A DNA stretch of 13,930 bases, taken from NCBI GenBank assembly GCA_910577405.1, contig CAJTMG010000039.1, positions 1 through 13,930 on the forward strand. The letters run 5' to 3'. Within the stretch, counting starts at the first letter, position 1. Each line of letters starts with the position of its first letter. Both the position numbers and the translations under genes were made by a program. The DNA is from an uncultured Oscillibacter sp. (GTDB lineage: Bacteria; Bacillota; Clostridia; Oscillospirales; Oscillospiraceae). The notes beneath the pieces were generated by a model, which ran no database searches, had not been told where the DNA came from, and worked only from the letters and a program-made list of their open reading frames with translations. This document shows positions 1 through 6,804 of the stretch, piece by piece.

Positions 1-77
1 CCAAACTGAAACATCTTTACCCTATTATAGAGGTTTAGACTTTACAAAGCACTAGCAAAATGAATTTGATATGGCAA

Positions 78-113
78 AAGAAGTACCTGCCTCATGGCCG
101 GTACTTCTTACTA
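78..113. terminator. hairpin terminator, possibly bidirectional
   Basis: A perfect 10-bp inverted repeat (AAGAAGTACC at 78-87, GGTACTTCTT at 100-109) encloses a 12-nt loop. On the minus strand the stem runs into TTCTTTTG just after the stop codon of the decayed ATPase reading frame (117-119). On the plus strand it is followed by TATTTTT. It most likely ended the minus-strand gene and may work in both directions. Positions 1-77 contain no gene that can be supported. Confidence 0.6.
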
Positions 114-116
114 TTT

Positions 117-454
117 TTAGAGGAGATCAGTCAAGGCGGCCTCGTCTACCAGCCGGACGATCTGTGTCAGCGTGGTATCATCCCCTGCCCCGGTGGCTGC
201 ATTTTGAAATAGCCAGTCTTATTGATGATCACTCCGATTACCCCCTCTGCGGACGGGGCCAGAAGACAAAATTGGCGTATTGTTTCCCGGTAAAAACCAA
301 CCTCTATATCACTTTCGAGGGCCGTCAGGATGCCGAGGTCCCGACCATGAAATCCATTACCGGCAGCGAAATCAGCATGAGTATTCCGAAGGATTTCTGC
401 ATCGCCTGACAGAAGGCTATGGCTGAATTGCCTTAAGGCCTGCATCATTGCCAT
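117..454 (-). pseudogene. decayed heavy-metal P-type ATPase fragment
   Basis: Minus-strand reading from 454 towards 117 gives a stretch around 243-198 with VIGVIINKTGYFK, which resembles the end of the actuator domain of P1B-type (Cu/Cd/Zn) ATPases. After a frameshift near 200 the other frame continues with GAGDDTTLTQIVRLVDEA, matching the family's conserved 'VG-DTTLAQIIRLVEEA' segment, and then stops at 117-119. A TGES-like 'FTGK' lies about 17 codons upstream in a shifted frame. The rest of the pump (membrane segments, DKTGT phosphorylation site) is absent. The fragment is therefore frameshifted, truncated at both ends and non-functional. Sequence upstream of about 300 does not align convincingly to the family and may be unrelated. 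A terminator follows directly. Confidence 0.5.
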
Positions 455-499
455 AGAATGACCAGCAACAGACGTAACTCGTTGGGCAATGAAAATAGG

Positions 500-518
500 A
501 TGAATTAAAATGATTCAT
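500..518. repeat. small inverted repeat upstream of the cluster promoter
   Basis: ATGAAT (500-505) and ATTCAT (513-518) form a 6-bp dyad with a 7-nt spacer, about 80 bp upstream of the -35 box. It could be an activator or repressor site. In such AT-rich DNA it could equally be chance. Confidence 0.2.
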
Positions 519-593
519 ATGTTTAATACGCATAAATTGGAGGTATATTATTTGTATAAAGCATATAAATTTGAAATTTATTCTAAAATATTC

Positions 594-622
594 TTGACAA
601 ATAGAATGAATTAGCGTATAAA
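594..622 (+). promoter_or_regulatory. consensus sigma-70 promoter of the catabolic cluster
   Basis: A perfect -35 box TTGACA (594-599) is followed after 17 bp by TATAAA (617-622), in very AT-rich sequence just upstream of the dehydratase-like gene. An inverted repeat ATTCTA (580-585) / TAGAAT (602-607) straddles the -35 box. GTATAAAT occurs twice one helical turn apart (616-623 and 627-634), with a related GTATAAA at 554-560. These are possible binding sites for the GntR/LacI-type regulator encoded downstream, but no operator is proven. Transcription would begin near 630, leaving a 5' leader of about 50 nt. Confidence 0.75.
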
Positions 623-680
623 TTAAGTATAAATAATCCACAAAACAAAATCTTTCAAAAAGAAACAGGAGGAATTGGAC

Positions 681-2213
681 ATGGCAAAATTTGAGAAGAC
701 CGTACAGCTGAAGAACGTGGTTGTTGGTGGGAATGCGTATCAGAAATTCATTTCCATCGAAGCGGCCGGGGCTGGGGAGCTGAAGGAGCAGATTCAGAAG
801 GCGTGCGGGATTGAGGAAGCTGGCGTAGAGATTTGCGCGGGCAGCATGGCGTCGATGGAGGACATTGCGCCGGTTCTGGCGGAGTGCGCGGCGCTGATGG
901 CAGAGAAGGCCGTCATTCTGAATCTGAACACCTGCGGTTTTGACTTCGAATCCACCGCGGATGACAAGCTGAGGACGGCTGAGCAGTGCGCGGCATATGT
1001 GGACGTAATTGGTGCGGATGAATTTGCAGAAAATTCCTTTCTCAATGCCCTGAAAGAGGTCACGGCCCGCACCAACAAGAAGCTGCTCCTCTCTCATGTC
1101 TGCCTGGAAGGTACCAAGAGCAAAGAAGACATCATTTCTGCTGCAAAGGCGGCGGAAACTAAGGGCGCCGATTTGGTATATCTGGCCTACAGCGTGAAGG
1201 ACGACCCCGACGTGATTACTTTGGGCTATGCGGCTAAGGAAATGCGCGAGAGCGATTTGGTCAGCATTCCGTTCTGCGTGTACCCCTTGGGCGAGGTCGG
1301 TCTGATTACCCGCGTACTGTCTGAGCACTGCGGCAACAGCTTCGGCTTCTACAAGCTTGTGGAACCGGAAGGCGGTATGTTCGAGAGCTACGACCAGCAC
1401 AAGCGTCTGTACAGCATCTACAATTCCTACGAAAAGCTCCAGAGCAAGGTGCAGTACAACATTGACGGCCACGTGATGGGCGGTGAACGCTTCCTCCGCT
1501 GCATGATGATTAAACAACGCACCAAGGATGACATTCTGACCGCCGCCCGTGATGTGGCCCGCTATAATCCGGAAATGGTGGAATGGCGCATTGACTACTG
1601 CGTTCCCATGGGCAGCGGGGCGTTCATCGAGAAGTACTGGATTGAGACGCTGAAGGAAATCAAGGAAATCCTTCCCGGCGTGCCTGTGGTGCTGACTTTC
1701 CGGGTAAAGAAGGAGGGTGGCTGCAAGTGGTATCCCGATGCCATCCGTCTGAAGCTGACCAAGGCTCTGATTAACACCGGACTTATTGCCTACGCCGACT
1801 GTGAGATTGACAACTCTCCCGAGTACATCAAGGCGATGCAGGACGTCTGCAAGGCCAACGGCACCAAACTGGTCATTTCCCAGCACAAGTGGACTGAGAC
1901 GCCGGGCAATCAGGAGATTATTGATACCTTCAAGGAATGCCTGGACAAGGGCGCAGACCTGCCTAAGTTCTATCTGACGGCCACCAACTACGAAGACGCC
2001 GTGCGGACCTCCGAGGTCTCCAAGCAGATGCGGGAAACCTTCCTGGACGTGCCCTGCATCATCTGCGCTATGGGCGATACCGGCCTGATTACCCGTACCC
2101 TGGGCGGCGTGATTGGCGCGGACTTTGAGTTCATCGACGTGACGGGCATCCGGGGCGGCGACGAGGAGGATATCCACTATGTGGACCAGCTGAAGGAAAT
2201 CTTCGGATATTGA
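681..2213 (+). CDS. tandem type I 3-dehydroquinate-dehydratase-like fusion protein
   Basis: The 510-aa product is two type I DHQ dehydratase (AroD) barrels in a row, about twice the usual 225-255 aa. Type I enzymes dehydrate a cyclic beta-hydroxy-ketone through a lysine Schiff base. The C-terminal half keeps the active-site set: E301-W-R303, TFR341, E345 in KKEGG, H402, K429 in DLPKFY and R472 in MGDTGLITR. These track enteric AroD R82, E86, H143, K170 and R213 with a constant offset of 259. The N-terminal half (about 1-245) has the same layout but lacks them: EIC for EWR, LNTCG for TFR, GADLVY for the lysine motif; only LGEVGLITR remains. It is probably a non-catalytic partner domain. The lid glutamine (enteric Q236) falls in an acidic GGDEEDIH stretch, hinting at a changed substrate. 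The start is ATG 681 with AGGAGG at 667-672; an upstream in-frame TTG at 675 is less likely. First gene of the cluster, 20 bp before the next. Confidence 0.85.
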   Translation: MAKFEKTVQLKNVVVGGNAYQKFISIEAAGAGELKEQIQKACGIEEAGVEICAGSMASMEDIAPVLAECAALMAEKAVILNLNTCGFDFESTADDKLRTAEQCAAYVDVIGADEFAENSFLNALKEVTARTNKKLLLSHVCLEGTKSKEDIISAAKAAETKGADLVYLAYSVKDDPDVITLGYAAKEMRESDLVSIPFCVYPLGEVGLITRVLSEHCGNSFGFYKLVEPEGGMFESYDQHKRLYSIYNSYEKLQSKVQYNIDGHVMGGERFLRCMMIKQRTKDDILTAARDVARYNPEMVEWRIDYCVPMGSGAFIEKYWIETLKEIKEILPGVPVVLTFRVKKEGGCKWYPDAIRLKLTKALINTGLIAYADCEIDNSPEYIKAMQDVCKANGTKLVISQHKWTETPGNQEIIDTFKECLDKGADLPKFYLTATNYEDAVRTSEVSKQMRETFLDVPCIICAMGDTGLITRTLGGVIGADFEFIDVTGIRGGDEEDIHYVDQLKEIFGY

Positions 2214-2233
2214 TAATAAGGAGGGCGAACACG

Positions 2234-3262
2234 ATGAAAGCAGCCATTTTTGAAGGAGAGGGCGTTCTGCGGGTCAAGGATGTGCCCATGCCGGAGGTCA
2301 GGCGTCCGGACGACGTTGTGATCAAGGTGGAAGCCGCCAGCATCTGCGGGAGCGATATTCACGGTTTGGCGGTTCCTCCGGGACAGTACATGAAGCCGGG
2401 GATTATCTACGGCCATGAGTTCTGCGGGACCATTGTGGAAAAGGGTCCGGAGGCGGACGGCTTTGAGGTCGGCGAGATGGTGGCGGTGAATCCCCGAGTC
2501 CGCTGCGGGAAGTGCTACGAGTGTACCCATAATCGGGGTGACCTCTGCTCCAATTCCGACCACTACGGCCAGCTTGCCGACGGCGGTTTCTCCGAGTACG
2601 CGCTTGTTTCGGCAGGCCAGCTCTACCACGTGGACAAGAATCTCAATCCTGAAATCGTTGCCCAGACCGAGCCTCTGGCCTGTGTGGTCAGCGCTCTGGG
2701 CAAGGTGAAGCCTACGCCGGTGGATTACGTGATTCTGTACGGCGCGGGACCCATTGGACTGACCTTCATCCGGACCCTGAAGGTATTCGGCGTGAAGCAT
2801 CTGATTGTAACGGCCAAGGGCGAGGACCGTGTGCAGGAGGCCAAGAACTGCGGCGCGGACATCGTAGTGGACGTGATGAAGGAGAACATTGAGGACGTGA
2901 TGAAGCAGAACTGGCCCTTCAAGGCGGATCTGATTATTGACGCCGTAGGCCGGGGGAACATCCTGCCGGAGGCCCAGAAGCTCATCAATCCCCAGGGCAG
3001 GATTCTGCTGTTCGGCCTGGACAACAATGCCCGTTCGGAGATTGCCCCCGGCGCGTTCGTTCTGAATGAAATCTCCATGGTGGGCGCACTGGGCAAGGAC
3101 TTCCCGGGAGCCATCGAGCTGCTGGGGAACCCGGAACTGGGCCTTGACAGATTCATCACGCATCGGGTGACCCTGGACGATATTCATAAGGGCATCGACG
3201 CCATGCGCTCCAAGAAGGCTTGCCGTGTGATTGTCTATCCTCACGGTCTGCCTCATTCGTAA
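2234..3262 (+). CDS. zinc-dependent medium-chain alcohol/polyol dehydrogenase (first of two)
   Basis: The 342-aa product is of normal length for the threonine/sorbitol-dehydrogenase branch of the MDR superfamily, which oxidises a secondary alcohol to a ketone with NAD(P). Catalytic zinc ligands are visible as C38 (SICGSD), H61-E62 (YGHEF) and E146 (TEPLA). The structural zinc cysteines are C91, C94, C97 and C105. The Rossmann glycines are GAGPIG at 170-175. There is no aspartate at the end of the second Rossmann strand (VTAKGED), so NADP rather than NAD is possible (inference). The ATG at 2234 has AAGGAGG nine bases upstream; a TTG at 2210 overlapping the previous stop is rejected as start. 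It sits 20 bp after the dehydratase-like gene and 22 bp before a second MDR gene, so all three are surely co-transcribed. The substrate is unknown; context suggests a cyclic polyol or its keto form. Confidence 0.88.
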   Translation: MKAAIFEGEGVLRVKDVPMPEVRRPDDVVIKVEAASICGSDIHGLAVPPGQYMKPGIIYGHEFCGTIVEKGPEADGFEVGEMVAVNPRVRCGKCYECTHNRGDLCSNSDHYGQLADGGFSEYALVSAGQLYHVDKNLNPEIVAQTEPLACVVSALGKVKPTPVDYVILYGAGPIGLTFIRTLKVFGVKHLIVTAKGEDRVQEAKNCGADIVVDVMKENIEDVMKQNWPFKADLIIDAVGRGNILPEAQKLINPQGRILLFGLDNNARSEIAPGAFVLNEISMVGALGKDFPGAIELLGNPELGLDRFITHRVTLDDIHKGIDAMRSKKACRVIVYPHGLPHS

Positions 3263-3284
3263 AGAGACATGAGGGGATGGGAAA

Positions 3285-4325
3285 ATGAATGAAAACTTGA
3301 TGGACTGCGTGGTCTTCAAGGAGGTAGGCAAGTACGAGATCACCCAGCGTCCGATCCCTCGGATTCAGCGGGCCAACGACGTGCTGGTGAAGGTTCTGGC
3401 GTGCAGCATCTGTGGTACAGACGTACATATTCTGTCGGACCCGCCCATTTACACGGCGACCCCCGGCACAATCATCGGCCATGAGATTGTAGGAGAGGTC
3501 GTGGAATGCGGCGAGGCTGTACAGGGACTGCAAAAGGGCAACCGTTTGATTATGGACAACAATATCGCCTGCGAGACCTGCGAGGTATGCAGAAAGGGCG
3601 ATTACAATGTCTGTCCGAATATGAAATCCATCGGCATGGAGTACGACGGCGCGTTTGCACAGTACCTGGTCTGTCCGGACAGCAATCTGATTAAGATTCA
3701 CCAGGACGTACCGGTGGACAGGGCCATTTTTGCGGAGCCTTTGAACGTAGCCATGGGCGGTCTGAAAAAAATCAGGATTATGCCTGGTGATAATATAGTG
3801 ATCGTCGGCGACGGCCCCATAGGAATGTATTTCTGCAAGCTCTGCAAGGCCATGGGCGCGGGCAAGGTGATCGTAGCTGGCCTGAGCGAGTACCGGCGGC
3901 CTTATATCACTCAGAGCGGCGCGGACCGGTTCGTGATCGTGACGGAGGAAGACCTGCAAACGGCAATCCGGGAAGAGATGCCCCTGGGCGCGGATATTGC
4001 TATTGAATGTGTAGGCACTACGATCAACGACTGCATCGACGCGGTGCGGCCCGGCGGCAAGGTGCTGGTAGTGGGCCTGAATGAGCTGGCAACCCAGGAA
4101 ATCTGCCAGCACAAAATCTCCCGCCGCGGGATAGACGTATTGGGGACTTTTATCGGCGTCCACACCATGCAGGAGGTGGCCAACGGTCTCAACAGCGGGC
4201 TTTTGGATTTCTCCTATTTGGTTACGCACCGTCTGCCTCTGAAAGACTTTGCCATAGGGCTGGAAGCCATGCGCAGAAGTGAGGCGCTGGAAGTCATTCT
4301 GTATCCCTGGGGCGAAATCAACTGA
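3285..4325 (+). CDS. zinc-dependent medium-chain dehydrogenase (second of two)
   Basis: The 346-aa product is a second MDR enzyme, clearly diverged from its neighbour though both end with a THR...AM-R...VI-YP pattern. Catalytic zinc ligands are C43 (SICGTD), H66-E67 (GHEI) and E151 (AEPLN); structural zinc cysteines are C96, C99, C102 and C110. The cofactor loop is GDGPIG at 175-180. The second Rossmann strand ends VAGLSEYRR, again without the NAD-type aspartate and with nearby arginines, which may favour NADP (inference). Start ATG 3285 has GAGGGGA seven bases upstream. Two non-identical MDR genes side by side suggest two different redox steps, or oxidation and re-reduction at different carbons of one substrate. 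The message then runs into a long hairpin before the next gene. Confidence 0.87.
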   Translation: MNENLMDCVVFKEVGKYEITQRPIPRIQRANDVLVKVLACSICGTDVHILSDPPIYTATPGTIIGHEIVGEVVECGEAVQGLQKGNRLIMDNNIACETCEVCRKGDYNVCPNMKSIGMEYDGAFAQYLVCPDSNLIKIHQDVPVDRAIFAEPLNVAMGGLKKIRIMPGDNIVIVGDGPIGMYFCKLCKAMGAGKVIVAGLSEYRRPYITQSGADRFVIVTEEDLQTAIREEMPLGADIAIECVGTTINDCIDAVRPGGKVLVVGLNELATQEICQHKISRRGIDVLGTFIGVHTMQEVANGLNSGLLDFSYLVTHRLPLKDFAIGLEAMRRSEALEVILYPWGEIN

Positions 4326-4378
4326 TTCATCATTCCTGACGCTGCCGTGCAAGCTCTCATGCGGCGGTCCCGGAAATG

Positions 4379-4439
4379 CCCGTACCCGGTTACCCCCGCG
4401 GTCTTCTGTGCTGCATAGAAGGCTGCGGCCGGGTACGGG
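4379..4439 (+). promoter_or_regulatory. long intercistronic RNA hairpin
   Basis: The 176-nt gap between the second dehydrogenase and the IolG-like gene holds an 11-bp perfect inverted repeat: CCCGTACCCGG at 4379-4389 and CCGGGTACGGG at 4429-4439. Inside it CCGCGGTCTTCT (4396-4407) pairs with AGAAGGCTGCGG (4417-4428) using two G-U pairs. This gives one long stem of 23 pairs with a 6-nt left bulge (4390-4395) and a 9-nt loop. No U-run follows, so it is not a classic terminator. It could be a processing or stability element setting different levels for upstream and downstream genes, or a leaky terminator. A smaller stem may form at about 4343-4366. Confidence 0.6.
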
Positions 4440-4501
4440 ATGGGCTGTAGAAACGGCGGCGCCTTCAACATAGCGGACAGATTACTTTAAGGAGGGGTAC
4501 T

Positions 4502-5515
4502 ATGGATTTACAGATTGGAGTCATTGGATTGGGGGCCATTGGCAGAGACCACGTAAAGCGTCTGAGCCAGCGGATTACGGGCTGCAAGGTGGTGGCAGTC
4601 TCCGAGGTCAACGAGGCTGTAGGCAAGGAGATTGCGGAGCAGTACGGAGCGCGGTTCTATGCGGACGGCGAAGAGCTGATTAACAGTCCCAGCGTGCAGG
4701 CGGTGATGGTGACTGCCTGGGACCCGGCTCACGCTCAGTATGTCATGGCCAGCATCAAGGCCGGCAAGCCGGTGTTCTGCGAGAAGCCTCTTGCAACGGA
4801 GGTTTCGGAATGTGAAGAGATTGTCCGTGCGGAGCAGGAACTGGGACGCCGGGTGGTACAGGTAGGCTTTATGCGGCGCTACGACCCTGGCTATCAGGAA
4901 CTCAAGCGGGCCATTCAGGAGGGGAAAATCGGTCAGGCCATGGTGGTTCACGCCTGCCACCGGAATATGAGCCACGCGGCAACAATGACCTCTGAGATGT
5001 CTATCAAGAATTCCGGCGCACATGAAATCGATGTTCTGCGCTGGCTTCTGGAAGATGAATATGTATCCGGCCAGGTAGTGCTGCCGAGACAGAGCCGGAT
5101 TTCCGCTAAGGAAGGGCTTCAGGACCCCCAGATTATGATGCTGCGCACCGAAAAGGGCATCTGCATTGACGTTGAAATCAGTCAGAGTTCCGGTTACGGC
5201 TATGACATTCAGTGCGAGGTGGTAGGCGACCTTGGCACAGCCCGGCTCCCGGACCCCCCTGCGGTTATCACAAAAACGGACTGCTCCCGTACTACAGCCA
5301 TCAGTCCGGACTGGCAGAGCCGCTTTGTGGAGGCGTACAACATCGAGCTTCAGGATTGGGTGGACCGTACCCGTATGGGCCAGGAACCCGGCGGAGCGTC
5401 GGCCTGGGACGGCTATATGGTCTGCCTCACCGCCAATGTACTGGGACAGTGCCGCGAAGAAGGCGGTACCGCAAAGGAAATCAAGCTGCCCAAAAAGCCC
5501 GATTTCTACCGCTGA
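4502..5515 (+). CDS. Gfo/Idh/MocA oxidoreductase, inositol 2-dehydrogenase-like
   Basis: The 337-aa product is a full-length Gfo/Idh/MocA NAD(P)-dependent oxidoreductase. The N-terminal Rossmann fold shows GLGAIG (9-14), with E35 near the end of the second strand, which favours NAD. The catalytic lysine is K95 in CEKPLA. The second domain has VGFMRRYDPGY (121-131) and HEIDVLRWLL (174-183), both typical of myo-inositol 2-dehydrogenase (IolG). In Bacillus IolG the triad is Lys-97, Asp-172, His-176; here the spacing gives K95, N170 and H174, so the aspartate seems to be asparagine. A sugar- or cyclitol-type substrate is likely, but true inositol is not assured. ATG 4502 has AAGGAGG six bases upstream. 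The gene is separated from the dehydrogenases by the hairpin, but no new promoter is apparent. It probably starts or ends the oxidative part of the pathway. Confidence 0.85.
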   Translation: MDLQIGVIGLGAIGRDHVKRLSQRITGCKVVAVSEVNEAVGKEIAEQYGARFYADGEELINSPSVQAVMVTAWDPAHAQYVMASIKAGKPVFCEKPLATEVSECEEIVRAEQELGRRVVQVGFMRRYDPGYQELKRAIQEGKIGQAMVVHACHRNMSHAATMTSEMSIKNSGAHEIDVLRWLLEDEYVSGQVVLPRQSRISAKEGLQDPQIMMLRTEKGICIDVEISQSSGYGYDIQCEVVGDLGTARLPDPPAVITKTDCSRTTAISPDWQSRFVEAYNIELQDWVDRTRMGQEPGGASAWDGYMVCLTANVLGQCREEGGTAKEIKLPKKPDFYR

Positions 5516-5593
5516 CCTGTCCTGCCGCCTCTGAACCTCTCTTGCCAGCCCCAATGTAGACACCGGTATAAGCGCAATATTTCAAGATTTCCC

Positions 5594-5621
5594 TTGACAT
5601 TTTGGATATTGGATTTATATT
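5594..5621 (+). promoter_or_regulatory. promoter of the GntR/LacI-type regulator
   Basis: A perfect -35 TTGACA (5594-5599) is followed after 16 bp by TATATT (5616-5621), 55 bp upstream of the regulator's ATG. A GTATAAG (5566-5572) upstream loosely resembles the GTATAAA elements at the cluster promoter. No terminator is seen between the IolG-like stop at 5515 and this promoter, so read-through from the main promoter is likely too. The promoter may also serve the radical SAM and transporter genes. Confidence 0.65.
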
Positions 5622-5676
5622 GTTAGGTGGAACTATACGCGTTCCGAAATCTGCAAAGGTGCATGAGAGGGTTAGA

Positions 5677-6774
5677 ATGGCTTATTTCAAATACGAACAA
5701 ATTGCTGATAATTTAAGAGAGTTAATTTTGAACGAAACCTATACAGTAGGGGAAAAAATCCCTACGGAGGACGAGCTTTCCCTACAATTTCAGGTAGGAC
5801 GGCAGACCGTGCGGAACGCGGTGAAGCTGCTGGAAGAATCCGGGTATCTGAAAAAGGTCCAGGGGAGCGGGACATATGTTCAGAAACGGGCTGTAGACAC
5901 GGAACGCCCTGTGCCGCATACGGACCAGCCGGGGAACATCGCGCTGGTGATGATGAACAGCGATTACGTATTTCTGGACGTGATGCGGGGGGCTTCAGAC
6001 TGCCTCCTGCAAAGAAGGTATATGCTCAATCCCTTCATCACGGACAGCGATTACATCAAGGAACGTCTGGTACTGGAACAGCTCCTGGAAAACCCGCCGG
6101 CGGGACTGATTATCGAACCGGTGAATTCAGGGCTTCTCTCCGTAAATCAGCCGCTTCTGGATAAAATCGCAGCCAGAATCCCCTGCCTGATGCTCCATGC
6201 GGACGGGATCAAGGGATTCCCTGCGTTGGCTCTGCGGGACCGTGAGGGTACAAAGCTGCTGACGGATTATCTGTTCTCTCTGGGACACAGGAGCATCGGA
6301 GCCCTGTTCTGCTGCGACGAGCTGACGGGACAGAACCGCTTCCGGGGTTACTGGGATTCCGTGTATGAACACCAGGCGGAGTATAATCCGAGGAATATCA
6401 TCTGGGTGGAGCACTGCAAAAAAGAAAAGCTGTTTCTGGAATCCGGTCCCCACGCTTTGGATGACATACTGGACCAGGTAAGCGCGGTGGTCTGCCACGA
6501 TGACCGGGCGGCTTATCGGCTGATTCAGTACCTGCGCAGAAAGGGCGTCCGGGTCCCGGAGGAAATGTCCGTAGCCGGATACGACGACAGCAGCTATGCG
6601 GTCCTGGACTTCCCCATTACCAGCGTGACCCACCCCAAGACGAAATACGGAAAACAGGCGGCACAGGCTCTTCTGGATATGATAGACCATCCGGGAAACG
6701 TCAATCTGGATGCTTACACGATTCCGCCTCAGCTTGTGGTCCGGAAATCCACTGCGCCCCCTGCCGGACGTTAG
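5677..6774 (+). CDS. GntR-type DNA-binding / LacI-type sensor transcription regulator
   Basis: The 365-aa product joins a GntR winged-helix domain (about residues 3-72: QIADNLRELIL, KIPTEDELS, RQTVRNAVKLLEESG, GSGTYVQKR) to a periplasmic-binding-protein-like sensor domain (about 85-355: GNIALVMMN, SLGHRSIGALF, VVCHDDRAAYRLI, VPEEMSVAGYDD, PITSVTHPK). This is the AraR-type architecture, usually a repressor released by a sugar or sugar-derived ligand. The start ATG 5677 has GAGAGGG five bases upstream. A longer in-frame reading from 5602 would cover the promoter's -10 box and is rejected. Its place inside the cluster argues that it controls the cluster, with a pathway substrate or intermediate as inducer (inference). 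The next gene follows after 30 bp. Confidence 0.88.
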   Translation: MAYFKYEQIADNLRELILNETYTVGEKIPTEDELSLQFQVGRQTVRNAVKLLEESGYLKKVQGSGTYVQKRAVDTERPVPHTDQPGNIALVMMNSDYVFLDVMRGASDCLLQRRYMLNPFITDSDYIKERLVLEQLLENPPAGLIIEPVNSGLLSVNQPLLDKIAARIPCLMLHADGIKGFPALALRDREGTKLLTDYLFSLGHRSIGALFCCDELTGQNRFRGYWDSVYEHQAEYNPRNIIWVEHCKKEKLFLESGPHALDDILDQVSAVVCHDDRAAYRLIQYLRRKGVRVPEEMSVAGYDDSSYAVLDFPITSVTHPKTKYGKQAAQALLDMIDHPGNVNLDAYTIPPQLVVRKSTAPPAGR

Positions 6775-6804
6775 GGAGAGGCTTCCTCCGTCAAAAGGAG
6801 AGCT

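Noticed and set aside
24..29. TATAAT on the minus strand near the left edge
   Set aside because: No acceptable -35 box at the right distance, and the gene it would serve is outside the window.
71..409. 112-codon plus-strand frame at the left edge
   Set aside because: It starts inside the terminator stem, lacks a ribosome site and lies antisense to the ATPase relic.
417..2177. 586-codon minus-strand open frame across the dehydratase-like gene
   Set aside because: It is antisense to a gene with full motifs and a good ribosome site. Its own product is compositionally odd and matches no family. Similar long antisense frames at 2177-3343, 3156-4352, 4508-5563 and 8091-9116 are also shadows caused by codon bias.
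5602..5676. 25-residue N-terminal extension of the GntR/LacI-type regulator
   Set aside because: It would begin inside the spacer of the promoter, and GntR domains start right at the ATG at 5677.
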